Below the pieces are notes generated by a model, which saw nothing but the letters and a program-made list of their open reading frames with translations, did not search any database and was not told where the DNA came from. This document shows positions 1 through 5,237 of a stretch of DNA of 13,078 nt, piece after piece. Numbering within the stretch: position 1 is the stretch's first letter; every line of letters starts with the position of its first letter. The position numbers and the translations under genes were made by a program. The stretch lies in NCBI GenBank assembly GCA_002731395.1, contig PCBQ01000001.1:2513-15590 (forward strand). Direction: 5' to 3'. Source of the DNA: Methanobacteriota archaeon. Lineage in GTDB: Archaea; Thermoplasmatota; Poseidoniia; Poseidoniales; Poseidoniaceae.

Positions 1-2498
1 AGAAGCACACCTGCGGCGATGGTAAAGCCTCCAAACACGAGGAACATGCCGGACAGCACGCCTGAGGAGGCTTCGGCTTGTTCAGCGGCCTCCACCCGGA
101 CAGGGGTCAAGCCCAACCCGCTGCTGTCGAGGGTTGCCATGTCGTCAAACCATGCCTCAACCGCTCCGAGCAGGGCATCGTAGCTCAGTGCCCTCGATTC
201 GATCACGACCATGGAACGGTCCCCCTCTGAAGCACCGGCAAGGCGAGCGGCCGTGTTCGGATGCACCACGCCGAGAATAAGCTGTTCCAACTCTTCCACA
301 CCGGTCAGGTTCACGCTCGAATTGGCCGTGCTGACGTTCAAGCGGCTGCGTTGGTTGTCCCCCCAAGTCCATGGCACCGTACCGGCGATCCAAACCTCGT
401 CGGAACCGGTCATGTTGAGAACGTCGAACGTCCCACTGAGCATCACCTCGTCCTCGCCAACGGCGATTCCATCGGCGCCAGAAACGGCGAGGAAAAGTAC
501 GGGCACGCGCCCCAAGCCGTCAATTTCAGCCGCCTTGGGAAGACGCAATTCAACGACTTCGCCTGTGTCGAGGCTCCAGCCGACGACCCGGTCCGATCCA
601 GCGCACCACGCGAGCGTCATGTTGGCGCCGTCGACAACGCCTGTCGTTCCGTCACAACCCGGCCCCTCAGAGGCGTTTTTGTCCTTTGGGCCAGTTGAGG
701 TGGAAGGTGCAACATCGTCCATGCGCCAAGCCTGAACACCGGCTGCGTCAACCTGAAGCCGATGGGTCTGCCATCCAAACAAACCCTCTGCAAAAAGGAG
801 GTATGTGCCGTTGTCCTCGGCCTCGATCACCATGTTGAGCAGAGGATCCGGGACGTCAAGACCAACGGAGTGGCTGTACACGGGTCGTGGGTCTTCGCCA
901 ACAACAGAAAGGACGTATCGGGTCACGTTGAGTTCGCTGAGGTTGCCCTCGATCGCGAGCAACCCAACCTCGTCCGCCGACAAAGCATGCACTGAATCTT
1001 TGCTGACGCGTGCCGCTCCCTCCGACGGCAGATTAGCCCACATCACGTGGAGGCCATTTTCGTGGCCAAACCAACCTGTCCCGTCAACGATGGCATACGC
1101 ATCGAGCAACTCACCTTCGGGAACGTACCAGAGGGCAGGCGTGCCCGACCCACCGACCTGGAAGCCCGCGCCGGCCATTCCAACATGCCAGAGCGCACCT
1201 CCTGACCACTGTAGGTCTGTGATGTCAGCGTCCGCGAGCACGAGAGATCGATGGGCGTTGAGTTCCAACACCTCGATCGGTGCCTGAACCAGTTCGGACA
1301 TGCTGGCACCGCTCGAAAGCGTGCTCAGGTTGTCGCGGAACGCGTTCACGAGCGACGCTTCTAACCGCCCAAGACCGCTTTCTCGGGCCACGGCAAGAGC
1401 GCCCGAAGCAGGTTCAAACACAAGACCGTCCATCCGAGCCGTCCACGCCACGTCAATGACGCTTGCGAGGCTGTCTTCTACGGCGTTCCATGCGGCACGG
1501 TCCTCGTAGGGCACACGCGCAGAGAGGTGTAGTGAGGACGCACCCTCGCCAGCGAGGGCCTCAAAACTCCCCATGGACGTCATCAATGCAGGTTGACCCA
1601 GCCCGCCAATTGCGGCGCCGGCATCGGAAGGAACCACGACATGAACGTGAACGACACCTCGATGACGGACCACCCGTCCATCCTCAACGGCGGTCCAACT
1701 GAGGTTCAGCAGAGCCCCAGCATCTACCTCCAGTTCTTCGGCGAGTTCCTGAGTGATGGCCGCCTCATGGCGACCCGTGGCGTTGGAAAGAAGCCCAAGC
1801 GTGGCGTAGGTCAATCCATTGCGCGTCTCAAGCGGCGGCCATGGGTCTGGGTGATTCCCGACCGCTTCTTGTGCATACCAGCCCACGGAAGGAAGTGCAC
1901 GGCCGGTTGGTCCCTCGATGGCCGTTGAAAGGGCACGTGTCGCTTTGATGCCGTCGAACATGACCGCCCCGTCCGAATCCATCAGCGCCATCGCCTCAGC
2001 AGCCACGTCGGCGATGAAACCGGCCTCGAGCAAGATGGGTTGAGCCGTCCCTGGATCCCTGCCAGAAAGGACCACGTCGGTTTCGGTCCAGACCGCGTCA
2101 ACCTGACGTTCCACCGTGGCGTCCAAGCTGTCGCCAACCACCAGTGAGGAGGAGACGATGGACGAAGTGACGACCAAAGCAACAAGCAGAAGCGCAGCCT
2201 GTTTCGGTCGTGCACGAAGGCTTCGGACCGCGAGGCGGCCCACAAGAGCACGTCGGGGCCACAACACCGTGGGAATCACCAAGGATGAGGCCAGCCCCAC
2301 CGTCGCTCCCGCAAGCACCGAGAGCACCGGACCTAGACCAAGCCAAGCGAGTAGCCATGTCGTCAAAGCAGCATCAAGGGCAGGTCCAATGACCACCAAG
2401 AGGCTGGACCATGCTGTACGGTCGCGAAGCCCCAGGAGTGCAAAGACGCCGAAGATCAAGCCGGCCGTTCCTGCCAGGCCGATGACGATGCCGAGCAT
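1..2498 (-). CDS. FtsX/MacB-type ABC transporter permease with giant ectodomain (C-terminus beyond window)
   Basis: This is the membrane subunit of the ABC transporter whose ATPase lies immediately upstream (TGATG, one-base overlap, so translation is probably coupled). The frame is open from ATG 2498 to the left edge, 832 full codons. Hydrophobic segments lie near residues 2-24, 31-50, 52-78 and 100-120. The fourth, preceded by basic LAVRSLRARPKQ and followed by VVGDSLDATVERQ, looks like the first helix of an FtsX module. Residues about 123-810 form a large outside domain with many N-x-S/T sequons; ITQELAEELEVDAGALLNLSW (residues 248-268) resembles the MacB periplasmic core. The next membrane helix starts near residue 814 (MFLVFGGFTIAAGVLL) and is cut by the edge, so the full protein is probably well over 1000 residues. 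Substrate unknown. Known relatives move lipoproteins or peptides or act as mechanotransmitters; which applies here is not visible. Confidence 0.92.
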   Translation of the reverse strand, partial: MLGIVIGLAGTAGLIFGVFALLGLRDRTAWSSLLVVIGPALDAALTTWLLAWLGLGPVLSVLAGATVGLASSLVIPTVLWPRRALVGRLAVRSLRARPKQAALLLVALVVTSSIVSSSLVVGDSLDATVERQVDAVWTETDVVLSGRDPGTAQPILLEAGFIADVAAEAMALMDSDGAVMFDGIKATRALSTAIEGPTGRALPSVGWYAQEAVGNHPDPWPPLETRNGLTYATLGLLSNATGRHEAAITQELAEELEVDAGALLNLSWTAVEDGRVVRHRGVVHVHVVVPSDAGAAIGGLGQPALMTSMGSFEALAGEGASSLHLSARVPYEDRAAWNAVEDSLASVIDVAWTARMDGLVFEPASGALAVARESGLGRLEASLVNAFRDNLSTLSSGASMSELVQAPIEVLELNAHRSLVLADADITDLQWSGGALWHVGMAGAGFQVGGSGTPALWYVPEGELLDAYAIVDGTGWFGHENGLHVMWANLPSEGAARVSKDSVHALSADEVGLLAIEGNLSELNVTRYVLSVVGEDPRPVYSHSVGLDVPDPLLNMVIEAEDNGTYLLFAEGLFGWQTHRLQVDAAGVQAWRMDDVAPSTSTGPKDKNASEGPGCDGTTGVVDGANMTLAWCAGSDRVVGWSLDTGEVVELRLPKAAEIDGLGRVPVLFLAVSGADGIAVGEDEVMLSGTFDVLNMTGSDEVWIAGTVPWTWGDNQRSRLNVSTANSSVNLTGVEELEQLILGVVHPNTAARLAGASEGDRSMVVIESRALSYDALLGAVEAWFDDMATLDSSGLGLTPVRVEAAEQAEASSGVLSGMFLVFGGFTIAAGVL

Positions 2499-3190
2499 CA
2501 CGCCTCCTCCGAGGCGCCGTCGAGGAATTGCCCATCGCGCATCCGCAAAACGCGGTCGCACCGTGCAGCCACCGCATCGTCATGGGTCACGATGAGGAAG
2601 GTCATGCCCTCTTCACGGCACAAGTTGGACATCAGGTCAAGCACTTCGTTGCTGGTGACCGAGTCAAGGTTCCCTGTTGGTTCATCGCACAACACAATTG
2701 AGGGTCGGTGAACCACGGCTCTGGCCACCGCCACGCGTTGCTGCTGTCCTCCGCTGAGCATCGCAGGCAAGTGATCTGCACGGTCTGCAAGCCCGACCGA
2801 AGCCAAGGCTTCGAGGGCAACCTTGCGAACCTCGTGGGCGGGTTGCCCTGACAAGAGAAGCGGAATCTCGACGTTCTCGGTGGCCGTCAGCACCGGGAGG
2901 AGGTTGAAGGCTTGGAACACGAATCCGAGCCGCTCCCCTCGCAGCCTCGTGCGGCGGTCGTCGTCGAGGTCGAACAATGAATCTCCCTGGATGAGCACGG
3001 TCCCCGCAGAGGGTGCATCCAAACCGCTGAGGACGTTGAGCAGAGAGGTTTTTCCGCACCCTGAAGGGCCGGTGATGGCGACCATTTCGCCTGCATGAAC
3101 TTCGAGGTCAACGCCCCGTACGGCATCGACACGCCCCTCGCCGCTTGGATAGACCTTCCACACTCCAGCGGCGTGAAGGGCTGCGACCAT
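2498..3190 (-). CDS. ABC transporter ATP-binding protein, LolD/MacB family
   Basis: This cytoplasmic ATPase would power the FtsX-type permease encoded directly downstream. All ABC hallmarks are present, numbered from ATG 3190: Walker A GPSGCGKT (41-48), Q-loop Q93, signature LSGGQQQRVAVAR (145-157), Walker B with CDEP (catalytic E170), D-loop GNLD and switch H203. The text VFQAFNLLPVLTATENV and DEPTGNLDS is typical of the LolD/MacB/FtsE group. At 230 residues it has the normal length. An in-frame ATG at 3229 would add 13 residues, but it would put the TATA-like element at 3212-3217 inside the gene. From 3190 that element sits about 25 bases upstream, matching the leaderless pattern of other genes here, so I chose 3190. 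The start is inference; the family assignment is very secure. Confidence 0.96.
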   Translation of the reverse strand: MVAALHAAGVWKVYPSGEGRVDAVRGVDLEVHAGEMVAITGPSGCGKTSLLNVLSGLDAPSAGTVLIQGDSLFDLDDDRRTRLRGERLGFVFQAFNLLPVLTATENVEIPLLLSGQPAHEVRKVALEALASVGLADRADHLPAMLSGGQQQRVAVARAVVHRPSIVLCDEPTGNLDSVTSNEVLDLMSNLCREEGMTFLIVTHDDAVAARCDRVLRMRDGQFLDGASEEA

Positions 3191-3211
3191 GCGCAAGAAG
3201 CCCCGAGTGCG

Positions 3212-3217
3212 TTTATC
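3212..3217. promoter_or_regulatory. TATA-like element shared by the divergent ABC ATPase and MoaD genes
   Basis: TTTATC on the plus strand reads GATAAA on the minus strand. Its centre is about 26 bases before ATG 3241 (moaD, plus) and about 25 before ATG 3190 (ABC ATPase, minus). Archaeal TATA boxes centre near -26/-27 from the transcription start, so both transcripts would start at or next to their start codons. The sequence and spacing are direct observations; use as a two-way promoter is inference. Confidence 0.5.
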
Positions 3218-3240
3218 AAGCCGCGCCACAACCGCACCCC

Positions 3241-3483
3241 ATGGGTCTCATCACGGTCCACATCCTTGCCTTCGGGCCTGCAGCAGAACGCCTTGAAGGC
3301 CGCCATCACACACGCGACGTTGAGCAGGGTACCACCGCTGGAGGGCTCGTCGGCGCACTCGGTTTGGACGATTGGCTCGACATGGGGATGGCCCTGGCCA
3401 TCGGTGGACAACGGGTGGAGCGAGATGCCGTACTCAAAGACGGTGTCGAACTTGCCTTGCTCCCTCCCGTCTCAGGTGGTTGA
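3241..3483 (+). CDS. moaD: MoaD/ThiS-family sulfur carrier protein
   Basis: This is an 80-residue ubiquitin-like protein ending in PPVSGG. The C-terminal Gly-Gly is the adenylation and thiocarboxylation site of the MoaD/ThiS/SAMP family. The closing pattern, LAIGGQRVERDAVLKDGVELALLPPVSGG (residues 52-80), follows the family consensus of a short carrier with VN/IG, a DxxLKDGDEVAL turn and PPVSGG. In molybdopterin synthase, MoaD carries the sulfur used by MoaE to make molybdopterin; archaeal relatives may instead serve tRNA thiolation or protein tagging (SAMPs). I chose ATG 3241 because the family starts shortly before the first beta strand (ITVHILAFG) and a TATA-like element lies about 26 bases upstream; a longer frame from 3145 would overlap the divergent ABC gene. 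No MoaE or E1-like MoaB/MoeB partner is in the window, so MoaD versus SAMP is unresolved. tatA follows after 56 bases. Confidence 0.9.
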   Translation: MGLITVHILAFGPAAERLEGRHHTRDVEQGTTAGGLVGALGLDDWLDMGMALAIGGQRVERDAVLKDGVELALLPPVSGG

Positions 3484-3539
3484 AGCCGTTTCAACGCGAA
3501 GCCTTGAAGCGAACGAGCACCCACCCCGGACTGAGCATC

Positions 3540-3845
3540 ATGGCAACCATCGGCGGCCCAGAGGTCCTGATCATCATCGTCGTGTTCTTCGTGCTCTTTG
3601 GCGCACGACGCCTTCCAGAGTTGGCGAACGCCCTCGGAAGGAGCAAAGGCGAATTCCAAAAAGGGCTACAGGAAGCGACCTCGCTACCTCGCGAAGCCCG
3701 AACCATCGCCGACCTTGAGGCGGGTGGCATGACCTCCGATGTGGCCCTTGTGGAACGCGCCAAAGCCCTCGGGCTTGATCCCAGCGGCATGAATCCAGAA
3801 GACCTGCAGCGAAAGGTCGACGCGCTTGAACAAGCTGAAGAATGA
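3540..3845 (+). CDS. tatA: Twin-arginine translocase subunit TatA/TatE-like
   Basis: This 101-residue protein has one N-terminal membrane helix (about residues 8-20, VLIIIVVFFVLFG) followed by the TatA hinge and amphipathic helix, FGARRLPELANALGRSKGEF (residues 20-39). FG-x-x-RLPEL-x-x-x-LG is the diagnostic TatA/B pattern. TatA oligomers form the pore that exports folded, often cofactor-loaded proteins. The remaining 60 residues are a hydrophilic, acidic tail ending in a probable helix (EDLQRKVDALEQAEE). The start at ATG 3540 places MATIGGPEVLII directly before the helix, as usual; the frame is open upstream but lacks family similarity. No clear TATA element lies 26 bases before it, so co-transcription with moaD is likely. 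No tatC is visible here. The gene ends two bases from the convergent nob1 stop. Confidence 0.93.
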   Translation: MATIGGPEVLIIIVVFFVLFGARRLPELANALGRSKGEFQKGLQEATSLPREARTIADLEAGGMTSDVALVERAKALGLDPSGMNPEDLQRKVDALEQAEE

Positions 3846-3847
3846 AT

Positions 3848-4360
3848 TCAGCGCCTTGCGCGTTTCATCACCGTTGGGCTCCCGCAGACGTCGCAGGTTG
3901 GCCCCGGACCGTCCCGCCTGCGCTGAGTGTTGGCGTCAACGCCATGCTCTTTGCCACAGCCGGTACATCGCCAGACCCACGACCATTGCTGCTTGGCCCC
4001 GCTGGTGGCCAAGGATCGTGCTTCAATGCCGGCCTTCATGGCAACGTTCTGGAGGCGATAATCGTCGGTGACAAGCGGGCACTGCAATCCAAGGGACAAG
4101 GCCAGCACCTCAAGGTCCACCGTCGAGAGACGAGGCAAATCGCCCGTCGACGCTGCCGCAGACTTGGCGGCTTCAAGCTGGTCTGGGCTCGGATTCAACC
4201 AATCAATTTCTGCCGCTTCAACCAACATCCGCCTTGCGGGTGAAAGGCGTTCCAGTTCATCGAGTTGTGCTGGACAACATACGCCCCCAGCAAGTCGTTC
4301 CAGAGGCCAATGAAGCAAGGCCGTGGTGTCGAGCACCGCGCCCACTGCTTCGCCGGTCAT
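3848..4360 (-). CDS. nob1: rRNA maturation endonuclease Nob1 (PIN domain plus zinc ribbon)
   Basis: Nob1 is the PIN-domain nuclease that makes the 3' end of 16S/18S rRNA in archaea and eukaryotes. From ATG 4360 the protein has 170 residues. PIN features in order: VLDTTALL with acidic D11; an acidic stretch LDELERL (about 34-40); STVDLEVLALSLGL with D82; and LVTDDYRLQNVA with D99/D100. The zinc ribbon follows, with C132-x2-C135 (WRCTGCGKEH) and C156-x2-C159 (CDVCGS), and the chain ends in a basic KRARR. Domain order and length match archaeal Nob1. A GTG at 4393 would add 11 residues; I prefer ATG 4360 because the PIN strand starts soon after it. The gene diverges from the DedA-like gene and converges with tatA. 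It is one of the best archaeal markers in the window. Confidence 0.92.
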   Translation of the reverse strand: MTGEAVGAVLDTTALLHWPLERLAGGVCCPAQLDELERLSPARRMLVEAAEIDWLNPSPDQLEAAKSAAASTGDLPRLSTVDLEVLALSLGLQCPLVTDDYRLQNVAMKAGIEARSLATSGAKQQWSWVWRCTGCGKEHGVDANTQRRRDGPGPTCDVCGSPTVMKRARR

Positions 4361-4435
4361 GCCACCTGCAGGAAGCCTTCGTCCAAGAAGCACCCGCCTG
4401 CGAAGACCTAACCGTGAGGGCGCTCAGCGCCAAGC

Positions 4436-5044
4436 GTGGCGTGGGAGCAGGCGGTCATTGACGCGGCCGACGCCGCTGGGCTCCTCGGATTGGCGCTGTT
4501 GACCTTTACAGAGGCCATCATCCACCCTATTCCGCCTGATTTGCTGATCCTGCCCATGGCCGCTTCTGCCGACGGGTCCAGCCGCTTGTTCACCATCTGG
4601 ATTGTGGCCACGCTCACCAGCGTGGCCGGAGCCATCGTTGGCTCATGGCTCGGAGCTCGAGCAGGTCGGCCGCTGCTCGTCCGGTTTCGCCAGGAGAAGA
4701 ACCTGCAACGCCTGGAAGTGCTGCTCGAGCGGCACGGGACCCTTGGCGTCCTCATCGCTGGGTTCACGCCGATTCCGTACAAAGTGATGGGTTGGGCAGC
4801 GGGGATGGGCAAAATGGAGATGCGCCCCTTCGTGTTGGCAGGTGTGGTGAGCCGCGGGCTTCGCTTCGGTCTTGAAATCGTCCTGGTGGTTCGGTACGGC
4901 AACGCAGCCTTGGACGCCATCGAGTGGATTCTGGATCGCGAGATCCTTCTCGCAGCAGCCATGGTGGTGATGTTCGTTGTTGCATGGGCGGCATGGCGAT
5001 GGTGGGAATCCCTGAGCCCAGAGGCCACTCCTGAGGAACAATGA
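4436..5044 (+). CDS. DedA/VTT-domain membrane protein (YqaA-like)
   Basis: This is a 202-residue integral membrane protein of the VTT (SNARE-associated, DedA) superfamily, whose better-studied members act in lipid flipping and membrane homeostasis. Visible family features: LTFTEAIIHPIPPDLLILP (residues 22-40), with the conserved acidic residue E26 and a proline-rich re-entrant segment; and GFTPIPYKVMGWAAGMGKM (109-127), the characteristic F-TP-x-P-yK...G...M motif of the second re-entrant half. Further hydrophobic segments lie at about 52-75, 132-153 and 170-188. The P-IPPDLLLLPMA pattern is closer to the YqaA branch than to classic DedA. The start is GTG 4436; no in-frame ATG occurs before the first helix. 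A weak TATA-like CCTAACC at 4407-4413 lies about 26 bases upstream. Substrate unknown. Confidence 0.9.
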   Translation: MAWEQAVIDAADAAGLLGLALLTFTEAIIHPIPPDLLILPMAASADGSSRLFTIWIVATLTSVAGAIVGSWLGARAGRPLLVRFRQEKNLQRLEVLLERHGTLGVLIAGFTPIPYKVMGWAAGMGKMEMRPFVLAGVVSRGLRFGLEIVLVVRYGNAALDAIEWILDREILLAAAMVVMFVVAWAAWRWWESLSPEATPEEQ

Positions 5045-5097
5045 GCACAGTCCGCTTAGCCGAACGTTCATGAATGGGATTCAGGTCCGCGGGTTAA

Positions 5098-5172
5098 GCT
5101 CGTGTGGTGTAGCCCGGCCCATCATTTCGGATTTTCATTCCGACGACCCGGGTTCGAATCCCGGCACGAGCA
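5098..5172 (+). tRNA. tRNA-Glu (anticodon UUC), no intron, no encoded CCA
   Basis: The acceptor arms GCTCGTG (5098-5104) and CACGAGC (5165-5171) pair at all seven positions; the discriminator is A5172. The T arm is CCGGG-TTCGAAT-CCCGG (5148-5164). The anticodon stem TCGGA/TCCGA encloses loop TTTTCAT, which places TTC at positions 34-36, so the tRNA reads Glu codons. The D-arm text GTGTAGCCCGGCCCATCAT closely resembles archaeal tRNA-Glu. The genomic 3' end continues with CT, not CCA, so CCA must be added enzymatically. No intron is seen. Confidence 0.96.
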
Positions 5173-5237
5173 CTCTGAGCCAAGTCGGTGGAATGACCTC
5201 GGCGCTCTAACGTCAGTCAAGTTTCCATCGGTTGAAG

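Noticed and set aside
211..735. Plus-strand open frame of 174 residues opposite the permease
   Set aside because: The minus-strand frame is uninterrupted from 2498 to the edge and encodes a recognisable permease; the plus-strand product is Ser/Pro/Arg-rich with no family features.
3190..3229. Longer N-terminus of the ABC ATPase (start at 3229)
   Set aside because: It would cover the TATA-like element, leave only 11 bases to the moaD start, and add a basic segment unusual for LolD-type ATPases.
4408..5028. Minus-strand open frame of 206 residues opposite the DedA-like gene
   Set aside because: The product is Ser/Thr/Arg/Pro-rich without family features, while the plus frame has clear VTT motifs.
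5098..5172. tRNA 3' end as an attachment site of an integrated element
   Set aside because: No second copy of the CCGGGTTCGAATCCCGG end and no integrase gene are visible in the window.
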